A stretch of 64,000 nt of DNA from Burhinus oedicnemus (Eukaryota > Chordata > Aves > Charadriiformes > Burhinidae): contig VFFE01006834.1 of assembly GCA_008921705.1 (NCBI GenBank), positions 1 through 64,000 of the forward strand, in the 5' to 3' direction. A program made the position numbers and the translations under genes. The notes beneath the pieces were generated by a model. It was not told the origin of the DNA. It ran no database searches and saw only the letters and a list, made by a program, of their open reading frames with translations. Positions within the stretch are counted from its first letter, which is position 1, and the number at the start of each line of letters is the position of its first letter. Positions 48,653 to 60,185 of the stretch are shown piece by piece.

Positions 48653-50404
48653 GTCTCTTTCTCATCCTCTGTAGGAGATGAGAAGGACCAGAAACACTGT
48701 AATTGCTTCATATGGTGACCAGTCATTTCTATTTATAGTGGATATTGTCTGCACAGAATTAGTAGTCTGTAAAATTCCCACAAGGCAGGCACAGCTGAAT
48801 AGACATAAAACTTGTTTTAAACAAATAAAAAAATGTTAAACAAACAATGGAATTTGAAGGCAGCTATTTGAAATGATAAGGAACTGTTGGATTTTTACCT
48901 GAGCAGGTAAAGCAAATCAGCAGTAATTGTATTTGTCTTCTCAGAGGAGTGAGGGAGTTTTGGAGGTGGAAAACCATGATACGTGAAACCTCTCTTAAAG
49001 ACATCGAGCTTGGCTGATTGCCATGGCGTGGGGAATCTGCAAGTAATTGTCCACACCATTAATTAAATAGGAGTATACGAATTTTATTCTACTGGGATTT
49101 TTCTACAAAAATAATATTTTGAGGCTTTGTAATGATGTCCCAGTTGGACGTTGCTTTCATGAGACACATTACTCATGAGAAAATGAAATCCCATGCAGTT
49201 GAAGGGAACGTGAAAATGAAGAGCCCTGTTCAGCAGAAGAATCCTAGCAGCAGAAAGATTGAATTTGTCCCAGTCGTCACAGAGGCCTTCAGCAAACAGC
49301 TGCATCTGTTTGGTGGCGTTTGCTCTGATTTATGTGGTTTTGTACTGGCTACCGGAGATGCCACCGTCACGGCCGCAGGCACTGATGTACAGTGGCAGAT
49401 GAGCCTTGAAGAAGCCTTTTAAGCAGATTTCGGTTTAGTTATGCCTTCCCTTGGATTGGGATGTTTCTCTGGACTTCTCAGCTTGCAAAACTGGGAGGCA
49501 CTTCTCCAGGAGCGGGCTTATCTGCCGGTATTTCTGCTCGCAGTCACCACCGGGAAATTCAAAGGCATGTGGAAATGAAAGCCAATTAAAGTGAAATTGT
49601 AACATCTGGGTTTGCTTTGGAGTCAATTCTTACTTTATCTGACATTCCCAGTTGTCTCGCGCTAATACAAGAGGCCTTGTGCTTTGCTGTGCCACGTAAG
49701 CGATGTCAAAATAACGCTTGAAGTTATTATTTGGCTATCAAGAGCCATATTCAATGGCGGCATTAGCCTGATTCCCAAAGCCCGATATAGTCGCTGTTGA
49801 CCAAGCTGGGAGTCAGGCAGCTCTGGTTTGGGGTGCATGCCGTGGGAATTGGGGCTTCAGCAACGTCGTCGCACGGTTGATCGTCGGATGATGCACTGTA
49901 GCATCATGCTCCTTGGGCAAGGGAGCTTGGGAAGCTGCTGGTGGGCGATAGGAAGTGCTAGAGAGCAGGATTTTATGCAAAATTGGGGCCCGCAAGGGTA
50001 TACATTAAGGGGGAGCAACTTAAAAAGTCTGTGTGAAAACCTTTGAGTTCGGCAGCACTGTGCTCCGGGAAGGTTCTCGCGTGGAGAGGGATTTTACAGC
50101 ATCCGCTCATCTCCAGTCGTGACTCAGCTGTCACGGCCACATCAGGTATTCGTTAAAGAGTTAGGTGAATGAGAAATGAATCGTGAGCCGCACAAATGTT
50201 TGGAGCTGCTAACATTCACGCGCTGTTATTTTTTCATATTAACAAGGACCCCAGGGAGGCCAAACTCTGACTACGGGAAATCTTGACAGAAAGTTCACAG
50301 CTTGGAGTTGTGGGTTGGGGTTTGGTTTGGTTTTTCCCCCCCACCACCACTGCAGTGGAAACAATTGATCTGCTGGATAAATGGCAGGAAGGTGGCTAGA
50401 GCTG
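48653..50404. other. non-genic stretch with enhancer-like block
   Basis: The interval 49015-49130 is AT-rich (CCATTAATTAAATAGG). The interval 49570-49800 is repeat-free with CCAATTAAAGTG, CGCGCTAATAC and GAAGTTATTATTTGGC, resembling a conserved non-coding element. The last 100 bp before the CpG island are GT-rich, then change to a C-run (CCCCCCCACCACCACTGCAG). No gene is supported. Confidence 0.45.
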
Positions 50405-50645
50405 CTGCCGACAGCTCCGTTAGAGCGAACAACAGCTTCCAGCACCGAGCCTCGTCTGTCCCTGCGGCAGGCGAGCCGCTTCTCGGCTTTTCCTTCCTCC
50501 TCGGGGAGCGGGAGCGAGCCGGCGTTTGGGCACCCCGGGTGAGCAGATGAATTGGAGCGTGCGACTTGTCCCCTCCTCCTCTCGCCACGCGGAGCGGCGT
50601 GCCGGGCTGGATCGCTGCCTCCGTGTGCGAAAACCCGCGTGCGTT
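50405..50645. promoter_or_regulatory. small CpG island, candidate promoter
   Basis: I counted about 28 CpG dinucleotides in roughly 240 bp, with G+C near 63% and a CpG observed/expected ratio around 1. The rest of the window is CpG-depleted, as usual for methylated vertebrate DNA. This is the only such cluster. No TATA box is obvious. On the plus strand a donor-like CCCCGG|GTGAGC lies at 50534-50545, so a first exon ending near 50539 and reading rightward is possible. The plus-strand frame through it (50302-50550) meets a stop soon after the donor, and I do not recognise its product. It could instead be an intragenic or enhancer CpG island, or the promoter of a non-coding RNA. Confidence 0.55.
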
Positions 50646-53600
50646 AGAGCAGTGGCAGGTGTTAAATAGTAACAGATGTTAATATTGACAAACTGAAGTG
50701 GCTAAATGTGGAAATACAGCACTGCTGAGACGTGTGAAGTGAGGCAATGACCTTCACACATTACGGATCTAGTCAATAAAAAGGAGCTCGATGTGAGTGA
50801 AATGATGCTGCCTGCACGGCGGGACGCTCGGCAGGTTCGGGACCATGTGGAGCGACTTCGTGTCTTCCAGGAGACAGGGCTGAGGGTCGGGTCGGTACAA
50901 AAGAGGCGACAAACGCCAAAAAGCCCAGACTTCAGCAAACCTGTTTTCAGGACCCAGTGACCGTGTGAACTTTGTGTTTGTCCGCCAGTGCCGTTTCAGT
51001 GACACAGAAGAGGAGGCAGCTCTGTTAAACACTGGGTCCCTCTGCGGCTTTAGCCCCTTTTATCCACATTTTCTCTTTTGTTTGTACAGATCAAGGATCC
51101 TGATGTCCGGTCTGTTCATGCTGCCATAGAAGCTTTTCTACTAACTTGTTTTATATCAGACCCCAAGGTGTTTAGGGTCAAAGCCTGCTTTTTGTGACTT
51201 GAGCCAGGGGCTTCAGTGGGACGAGGTTTTGATCTCTTTTGTTCCAGGGAACGGCAGCAATTTCTGCTGCTCTAAGTGACATTCTTCTGAAATTTGGGAG
51301 AGAAGAAGGAGATACTTGCTGCATTAAAGGGAGATGGGTTTTGTTTTGAAGCTCCCCTGTATCAGCAGATGTTTCATCCCTTGAGTGACTCCTCATCTTC
51401 AGGCTAAGCCATGGGAGCCTCCAGCAGCTTGTGCTGTGCACAGGCCCTCTGAGATGTGGGGAAGCAACCCAGAGTGGTGAAACCCCTTCGTGCACCTTGC
51501 TTCCACCTCGCAGACCCAAACTGGCGGTGGTCGAGAGGGAAGGATTTCCTGGCCAAAGGGAAGGGATGCTTCATATGCCAGGTTTTTCCTAATATACGCC
51601 TTTGAGGGGGATCCAGTTTTAAACCAAACGGTGGAGATGTTGGTTTAAACACGCTGGTTTTGTTTCTCTGTTATGGGGACTCAAGCCCGGACAGGGCAGT
51701 GCTGCGTCGGGGAGTTCGTACTCGGGGTATCCATGGGGCCAACCAGCCTGAGAGGTTTTTAGATGGCGTCAGCTCCCGCAGGCAGCAGCATGCATATAGA
51801 TCACAGCCAGGAGACAGCGCAGTGATGTTCAGTGACAATATTAGTGGTGGAAATCAGCTTTAATTTTTCACTTTCCATTTCTCGGCAGATCAAAAGTGAA
51901 TATGCACCGTCTTCATTAGCAAGGCAAATACCTCAGCGCGCAGGAGCCGGTGCGATTCCCTTCCCTCTTCTGCAGTGCAGGGCAGCGGATAAGTACATAT
52001 CAAAGGGGTAACTAGTGATTTTTATAAAAGGATCCCAGTCTGCACTGGAAGGCTCCTGCACAGGACCCAACCCCACCTGACATGTGTCAAGTTGAAATTA
52101 TAACTTTTGCTGGTGTTTGCTGATTTTGGTGGGATTCTTTGTATTAGTATTGCTGAGGGAAGGGCCCCACAACAGACCCAACGATTGTGCTTTTGATTTG
52201 TAGATGAAATAATAACTATGGTAACCGGCGTTCAGCTCCAGCCTGCGTAATTCCACTCCTCTAAAAATCAGGCATCCGGGCTCCCTTGAGAAGGCTTGGC
52301 AGGCTCGGAGCCTGACTCATCCGATCCCAAAATACGTGACTGACGGGATGAATCACCCATTGACTGGGGAGGGCGTCTAAGCGGGTAACTCAGGCAGGAT
52401 GTCTGTCCTTCAGATGCCAATGGTAGGTGACCTGGTGAACGCTCTCTGGTTCTTGCTCCTTAGCGAGCAGGGCTTTTCGCAGGACACCTTTGATGTTCCC
52501 TTTCCTAAATCAGTGCCAGATTAATTTGGTGAATGGAGCAGCAAACTGCAGTATTTCAGGAGCTGACGGAGAGCCGTTGGGCAGTCTTTGCTGTCAAGGA
52601 AGGAGAGCTGCAGCCATCCTGTCCCCACTCAGGAGTCACAGCCCTTCGCCCTCTTCCAAGCAAACTGAAGGCAGTTAGGCTCAGCTGGTGCTGGGAGATG
52701 GATCTCCCCGTGGGGCAGGGGCTGCAGATGGGAGCAGTAATTAACAGACAGGAGTGATGACTCCTAAAACCTTTCCACTTTCAAAAGTGCATCTATCTGA
52801 ACTTTTCGTTCCTGCCATAGGCAAGGGAATTCCTATTTGCAGTCCTGATAGCCGGAGCTGGTCAACTATTTGTTTCCTTTTCCCGAGATTGTCTAACACA
52901 TACTTAAAAAAATGCCTCAGCCTGTTTGAAACTATGTAAGCTACAGCATGTTAACATGTTTTCCAACAGGCCCTTGTCTGAGGTTAGATGCAGGCAAGGC
53001 ACGGGGTGGCTGGCAGTTATTTTCTAACACGTCGCCTTTTCTAAAAGAGGCAGTAGGGAGGTGGAAGGGTTTGCGGAGGTCAGAGGTACCAGCAGCCCCC
53101 GGGCACTCCCCTGCCAAGTTTCCAAGACAAGGCGTCCCCCCCATTTGCTCTGTTTGAACCCACAGAACTGCCATGATTGCTGGAAATAAAAAGACCTCCA
53201 AAGGATGAAAGCCTGTGGACTTCAGGACAGACAGGAGTTCGAACTGGATGCCGGTTTTTTCAAGAACTATGCAGAATCAGAGCTTCGATTAGCTGGCTTT
53301 GTATTTCCAGAGCAATAGAAGCAAGGTGATTTCTGGCATGGTGTTTTTTAAGCTTATTTGTTCTCATCAGAGGCTTTTACCATTAACCTATAAGCATTGC
53401 AAGTTTTTTAATGTGATGGCACAGACAGCTTCAAATTGGCAGAGGTCAGTTTTCAAGGATTTTAGCCTCCAGGAACTTACTGATTTTTAATGGGAGTCAC
53501 ACAACTAAATCCCTGCATATGGTTTTGAAATTCATTCCATAAAGCCGGAGTCTTTCGAAGGCTTTCTTTCAGCTAACATCATTATAAATACTTGAATGAC

Positions 53601-54044
53601 TTTTGGAGATCATACAGGATATATCACCAGTCAAAATGAGTTAGAAACAAATTGACATGTTCTTGCATCTGGGGAAGTACTAGCTTTCCTTGGGTTTTGT
53701 TGTTTTCTTTCATTTGTAATTAAATTATTTGCTCTAAAACTTGATTGGTATTGACAAAGAGTACATTTTCTCTACACTGAACGCAATTTTTTCTTTAGTT
53801 TGTGAGTCAGATATGAAAAATTTACCACTCTGATACTAGGGTGAAAAAAAATACATGCTTGATGTTAGTGAGCCCATGTCTCTTAAAGAGCACAGAGCTA
53901 CAGTCAGCCCTCCGTACCTGACGCTGAAGCCAGAGTTTCAGGGAAAGCTTGACTTCCAGAGAAGAACCCAAATAACAGGCGTTAACGGGGAACTTTTCAT
54001 AGGAAGGCCTCAAACGCATTGAAGACAGCAGTGCATAAAATCCA
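50646..54044. other. non-genic stretch downstream of CpG island
   Basis: A perfect 12-bp palindrome, CATGTTAACATG, lies at 52947-52958. The interval 53300-53830 is AT-rich, with TTGTAATTAAATTATTTGC near 53715. ORFs around 51178-51519 and 52941-53201 look random. No exon could be tied to the CpG island. Confidence 0.5.
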
Positions 54045-54120
54045 TCTCACTCTGGTAGGCGCAGAATAACATTTTCAAAGCTCCTAAGTGACCAAGGAGC
54101 CCAAGACCTATTAGCTGAAC
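54045..54120. repeat. ancient interspersed repeat fragment (AGGTGCCTAA type)
   Basis: AACATTTTCAAAGCTCCTAA, then GTGACCAAGGAGCCCAAGAC, matches the phrase ATTTTCAAAAGTGCCTAAGTGACTTAGGAGCCTAAG that I associate with the old palindromic repeat also seen at 12925 and 25305. Confidence 0.42.
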
Positions 54121-54897
54121 ATTCGAAACTGTTATCCAGCGTTACTGCCAAAATGTAGGGCACTCATTTTCCTGGATCACTGAGCTAAATGATTTTTCTT
54201 AACTCAGACCTAAGGGCAGAAACACAGGCTCTTGACTCCCAGTCCAATGCTCCAAATATTCCTCCTTTGTTAGGAAGGCAAGAGCTGCAAATAAATTCAC
54301 GCAAGCCCTTGACACAAAGAGCATGTGTGGGGAGGGGGAGGTATTCACACTGCCAAATATTACATACTTAATTCATTAAGGAGTTAGTGTCTTTTTATAC
54401 TCAATGGGGATTTAAGGACACATTCCTCAAACGTGCTCTGAATTCCCCCCTGGAGAAGCCCTTCCCTCTCCTATTGCAGGACTGAGGTGTCTAAAACCTT
54501 GTCCATCTTCCCTGAGCCCATGAATCAGCCTGGACAGTCTCTACCAGTCTTGCTTCAATTCCGTGGTGAGATTATCAGTGCCTCAGCAAACGATTTCATT
54601 GACAGCTTTTGCCAAAGGGGTCACGGATTACTTCCAGATGTAGATATTTCCTTCTGCTAAAATTGCCACCTACTTCTAGCAACAAGGAAGCCTGGTTGCC
54701 ATCTTTCACTGCTGACATCTGCTGAAAGCCAAACTTCTGACGCTGTCACCGAGCTCACAGCGCTTAAGGAGCTCTCAGAAGTCCTTTAATGTAGTGAAAT
54801 CACCCATATTGTAATTCTGCTCCAGCTGGGAGGCTGGAGGGGTGTGGGTGGAGGGGAGGAGCCCAAAGGAAGCTTCAGATTTGTCTTGCCAGTGTGT

Positions 54898-54917
54898 GGG
54901 GTTTGGGAGGGAGGGGG
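54898..54917 (+). other. canonical G-quadruplex motif
   Basis: Four G-runs of at least three (54898-54901, 54905-54907, 54909-54911, 54913-54917) are separated by loops of 3, 1 and 1 bases. This satisfies the usual G4 rule, and short loops favour stability. More G-runs flank it on both sides (54832-54859 and 54926-54930). No nearby exon or promoter gives it a clear role. Confidence 0.8.
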
Positions 54918-56092
54918 TGGATGTTGAGGGTTTGTTTGGTGAGTATGTCAAGCTGTCTCTGCTCCTCCTTGCTAAGGGTTTTGCGCGTTGAAGTTGTGAA
55001 ATTGAGGGCTAACTTTTGGCTAATACGATGTTAATTATATGTTTATCTCTATTTTTCTTAATTTGAAAAACGAGTTATGTGTATTGATGTGAAGTGGCTT
55101 TTTTTTTTTGCTAAGCTGAGCATTGCTTCCTCTCGTGTTCAATGTTTCTTTGTTTCTGAAGGTTGCAAGCTTGAGCTTTCTGCCTGGACTGTGCAGAAGG
55201 TTTGATTATTTGCCCAACTGATGGCTTTCATAAACGTTTTACCGTTAGCACAGTGCTTCCCTCTGATCCCTGGCTTCGCTGAAACCAGACAGCAGCAGAG
55301 GCGGCTCTTGCTGCTGGAGAGTCGCTGCTCAGCTGCGTGCCCTGGTTTCTGTGCTGCTTGATGTTAATGGGGTTCTAATTAACTTGAGTTTTGGGAGTTT
55401 GTGTTGTGGGTGCTGCTCCTGTGGGGTTTTGTTGGTGTTGGACAGGCAATTGCAAAACACGGGTGGCAGCAGCTGACTTGTCCCCAGGCTCTTCTGTGGC
55501 CGTGCCCTGGAGATACAGGGAGCAGCCCTTTGAGGTACAGCATCACCTGCACCGTGGCCCTGCAGTTGCTTTCCCAAGCAAGACTTTAGGATGAAAGGTA
55601 TCTTCTTCCCCCGCTCCCTGCCCCCCTCCCCAAAAAATGAAACTCTTCCGTGAAGAAGCAAAATACTTCTTTAGAAAGTCTGTTTTTCAGCTCTTAAATT
55701 TTTTATATCTATTCACATAACAGCTGAGTCGTTCCTCTGTATTAATGTCTGCTTCATTCTGCCTGTTTCTCAGGGGCACCAAATCTGTCTTATATTAAAC
55801 TCTAGTCCTTGTATTATTTTAACTCAGCCTTTTAGAAGGTGGTTCATTTCTAGAGGCAGGTGTAACAAATCTGTTTTTCCATGCCAGGTCTGGCCCACCG
55901 TTCCTGATGATCCTGAGCTGGGCAGGATCAGGCTCTCCTCCTTCTTTCCTTCCTTCCTTCGTTATGGTTGGTACTGCCCATTTCTGCCCTCGAGAACTGA
56001 TCATTTCTTGTGTTCATTTCAAAGTGACCCTCCTGAGGATCACCAGACAGCAGCCACTGCGGCAGTGCTGCGCTGTGACATTGATAAACCAC

Positions 56093-56134
56093 AACATATT
56101 GTTTAACATATTGTTCCCAGTCCAACATATTGTT
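56093..56134. repeat. triplicated AACATATTGTT motif
   Basis: Exact copies of the 11-mer AACATATTGTT begin at 56093, 56105 and 56124, so the spacing is 12 and 19 bp. Each contains ATTGTT, the complement of the SOX core AACAAT, and is nearly palindromic. The irregular spacing argues against simple slippage. Confidence 0.85.
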
Positions 56135-59100
56135 CGCATTCATCATGGAAGCAATCAGTACAGACCATTTTATTGCAAACCTGTTTCCTGGTGCTCATCA
56201 TTAGGTCATTAACCTTAACAATGTCAACATGTTCTCGGTATGCAGTTTAATTGGAGTGCAGTACAGAGCAGTTGCACAGGCTGTACCACATACGGGGGCA
56301 TACGGTTTAAGAGCCATAGAAATGCTGTACCAGTATGGCACTGATGCTAAATAAAGTCAAGTCTGGACAGGAGATGCAAATTAAAGAAGAAAGTAGCTGT
56401 ACCCAGGGGGACCCAAAGAATTTCTCAGCAGAAGCATAATTTCCTGTGAGCACCTGTGCCAGGTGAAGGTTTTCATTTTATGGTATCCATTTCTAGGTAC
56501 TGTTTTTGTAGTTCTTTTCCCTTGGTACCATTGCAATTTCCAAGGAAAAGAGACGGGAAGTCCAGTGACTTTTGCTGCTCTAACTGCAAACACTGATATC
56601 GGCAAGGCTTTCCTCTGAAAGCGCTTGTTACAGAAGCAAAGCTCCTGTCTCCCAGGGCTAGCTGCTCCCAGGCTATGCGATACCAAGACAGAAATTCGAC
56701 AAAAAACTTGGTTACAGGAGGAGGCTGGTAGGAACAAGTAAATTCAGGAAAATGTCCTGGTTTGTGTACTAAGCTTTGGGGGAAGGTCTCTTTTCTTATG
56801 AGACTTGGTTAGTCAGTTATCAAGAATTGTTTCTCTGTATGAACTCTGGTTATTACAGAGGTTATCAGGACATCACCACCTTTGTTCGTGTAGATGATCA
56901 CACTCTGCAGAGAAAGACCTGTCTCTTCCCGTGTGCTGGTAAACAGCCTCACACAACTGGGCCAGGTCTTGGCAGTGACATCTAGATCTTCTCGTAATGC
57001 TGTTGAATGCTCGTAACCTGTGGTTTGGATGCTAAGGTTGAAATTTAAGGTATCTGTGGGATGTCAGCTTCCCTTTCTTGTTGATTTTTATTGGCAATTA
57101 GGTAGATGTGAACGTTTCAGCCTCAAGTTCTGCTGGGTTTTGATTGCCCTGCAGCAGTATATAGGTGGGGTCTAATTAACTGCTTTTTTCAGTCATATGC
57201 ACAGCATCACTTTCCTCACTGCTCCAGGTGAAAACACAAATTGCCCATCACTGCGAAGCCAAGGGCCATGGTTGCTGTGCTACAGGAAAGGAAAAGATGT
57301 GGCAGGAAAAGCAGAAATAACTGGTAGGTCTTTAGCGGGGAAACTCAGGGTGGGCAGTGTCTCCACTGCGATGCTTCCGTTCCTCTTCCCTTGCTGCCTT
57401 CTTTCCTATAAAACACAAGTCCCTTTTCCTACCAGCCTGGCCTATTTCTGCTGTCTCATATTTTCGTACTTTAGCATGGAGCACTGCACTGCCTTGACAG
57501 GAAGGTCCAAAGGTCTGATTGACACCCTGTTTCTTCCCCATTACAAAATAAACTAATTTCTTTAGCTTTGCACAATATTCTTCTGAAAACAGGTATTGAT
57601 CCATGCAAGTCTGTAGACTGGGTAATCAATATCCACCAGTTTGGGGGAAATAAATAAATAAGGGGACAGAAAATGATGGATGAATATACCATTGAGTGCT
57701 TTTTGAACTGATGCTGTGTTCTGATCACTCAGCTGCTGAAAGGGTGGGCTGGGCTTGTTTTGTAGCAGCAAACCGATGTGAGAGCTTTCAGATTCCCAGC
57801 TTCAAATTAACCTGGTTGTTAGGCGTTACTGAATGATTTTGAACCGGTGGTGCTTTCCAGTCTGGCTCTTGTATCCAGTTAAAGGCGATAGCTCATGGAG
57901 AGGGAGAGGCTTCCCTTTGTCCCACTGTGGCATTTATAAAGTGTAATCAAGCTTAGTGGTTTGACATTTGTGTATATCTGAGCCTGTCTCCATGCATCAG
58001 TCAGAGCCAGCTTGGAAGGCAAGAGTGAAGACTTCATCAGCAGGGAAGCACTGGAGTGCTTCACTCCTAGAAATCCGGAGAAGCTGCTGCCTTAATCTTG
58101 CTCTAAATCCACTGTGCACCTCACACAGAACTTGCACAAAGTGTGTTCAACCCCTAAAATAAAGCGTAAGTGGAAGGCAGGTGGTGTGTGAGCTTTCCGT
58201 GTGGTTTCTGCATGGGGAAGCATCCAGCTGTAGTGCTGTGTGGATAATACGCTGTGGTTACAGATCGGGAATCTCCCTTTTGGCTCGTAAATGCCGGAAT
58301 TAGCAATCTTCCTCCAGATATCCATTGTCACACCCCATCTTGTGTTCTTTGCTGGCTGGATCTGGTCCCAAAGCAGACCTGGCTGGTCCTGCCTCACGCG
58401 GAGCACGGAGAGTCTGGGCTCTGGAAGCCTCTGGAAGAGGGCAAGAACTGCTCCAGTTCATGGTGCAGCAAGCTCTTTTCATCCTCAGCCCACTCTTCTG
58501 TACTTTTGGGATACTAAGACCTTCTAGGGAGCCAATTATCATTCTTTAAACCAGTAATCAAAAGGCCAGGTAACCAGTTAACAGTCTTACTACAGACAAC
58601 GAGACCATTCTTGGATGGCCTAAGCTTTCTCTGGAGCAGCAGACACAGGGAAGCAGCGGTCCTCTGTAATATATACGGGTCTTCCAGATGATGAAGAAAC
58701 AGGTGCAGTTCAGATGCAGTTTCAAGCAAATGAGAACAGACCCCGAGAGGTGGGGAGGAGGGACAGTTGTATTGATCAGGCTGCACAGCCTGCTGAAATC
58801 AAACACAGCTTAGTCAAGGAGGTGACCTTATTTTGGAAGCTAGTGAAATAGTAGAAGAGTTTGGAAAACTCCTTTTGATGGAAATGGAGAGGAAATCAGG
58901 CCATCCTTTCAAAGCAATGTGTTTTTTCTCTCCCCATCCGTTGAATTTAGTTTCTTTAATAGACTTTAGCTGTCATTTCCTGAACGCTCAGGGAGCAGCT
59001 GGTCTGAGATTTTACATGTATTAACAAGGGTCGCGTAGGATGAGTGTAGCTGTGGTATAGCTGGGGGAAGAGAGAAGGGGCTTGAACGTGCCACATGCTG

Positions 59101-60120
59101 CGGAGGGGACACCAGCCTCCTTCTCCTCCTTGGTCAGTCCGTGTACTTCCCAAACCAGGCCTGGTGACTACCCCAGGAGTACTGCGAAGAGCTGCGTGTG
59201 TTTGCCTGGGAGGCGAGAGGTCAGGAGTGTGCAGAGCTGGAATGTTAGTTCGCTTGTAGAGGATCCTCTCCCTGGGAAGGTCCACGTATGGGGCATCCAG
59301 CTGCAACGTGATTGCTTTGGGGTGGGAAGGAGCATCTCTGTAAGATCATCTAGTGGAAGGCTGTTTTCTGTAGCATCTACTACACTTTCGAGTAACTGTT
59401 TTCTCTGTTAAGATGTTGTGGTACAGCTTTGCAGAACTGCTCTGGTTTTCTGCATTAACTCTTATTTGGATCCTTTGAGATGGATCTTTTAGGTTCCCAG
59501 AAATTCTTTGTCTCTTTGTGGTAATTAAACAACTCTGTGGTCAGAGTAGACCTGTGAGCATGAGGAAGCCTGTCAAATCAATACAAATCATTGCCAGACA
59601 TAGGCTTAACAAGCCTGACCGGGAAGTACAAAGGGTCCCTCTGTCATTTAAAGAAGTAAACAGGAGGCAGAGAACTTAATTCACCTCAAATCAGCTGCTA
59701 AGCCTGGCCTGACAACGAGCCTTCAGAGACACCTTTCCCTGGCTCCAGTGTCTAGCGGAATCAGCAGTTTTCCCTTTCCCCTACAAGAAGCCTGGCTTCC
59801 CACAGGCACCAGCAGAGGAACAGAAAGGATGGGTACGCCACCATGCTGGAGCAACCTGGGCTTGAGGGCACAGCGTAAAAGCGATCTGGGTACTTGCAAC
59901 TGCCTGATGGGGACACAACTGTTTGGGTTGAAGACTGAATCCTGACAAAGGCACGTGTTTGTTTGGACTGACATCAGCTGCCCAGGACTGATGTTTTGAA
60001 AGAAAACAGCAGTAGTAGTTGAAAAAGAGTTAGCCAACTGGCTGATGCCAACTAGGGTAAAGAGAAGGGATCCAGAGGGAGATGGAAGGTGAGAAGGTGA
60101 ATGGAGAAAATGGCAAGGCA

Positions 60121-60185
60121 GAAATCAGGGACTCGGGTTCTGCCTCTGGCTCCTTCCCTGCCTTTGGCCAAGGTCATCAAGCTGA
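60121..60185 (+). mobile_element. possible MIR-type SINE fragment
   Basis: GGACTCGGGTTCTGCCTCTG and TTTGGCCAAGGTCATC follow the MIR order (GACCTGGGTTC...GCTCTGCC...CCTTGGGCAAGTCAC). Divergence is large and only about 60 bp can be followed, so this may be chance. Confidence 0.35.

Larger units (their letters stand above)
54121..60120. other. non-genic stretch, no recognised gene
   Basis: Contains the G-quadruplex motif (54898-54917), a T11 tract at 55099-55109, a short (TTCC)n run at about 55940-55958 and the triplicated motif at 56093-56134. A short acceptor-donor pair at 57193-57226 was judged a decoy. No transposon was recognised in 6 kb, although decayed ones may be missed by eye. Confidence 0.5.

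Noticed and set aside
48369..48726. ORFs with PFPFPF, SLSLSL or RERERE peptides
   Set aside because: They are translations of the hexamer polypyrimidine array, not proteins.
57193..57226. 34-nt segment between CTTTTTTCAG and GTGAAAAC resembling a micro-exon
   Set aside because: The polypyrimidine tract is short and the donor is average. Such pairs are expected several times by chance.
59338..59420. TAAGATCATCTAGT phrase resembling the CR1 3' UTR
   Set aside because: Only 14 bases match, and neither the octamer tail nor the flanking CR1 blocks are present.
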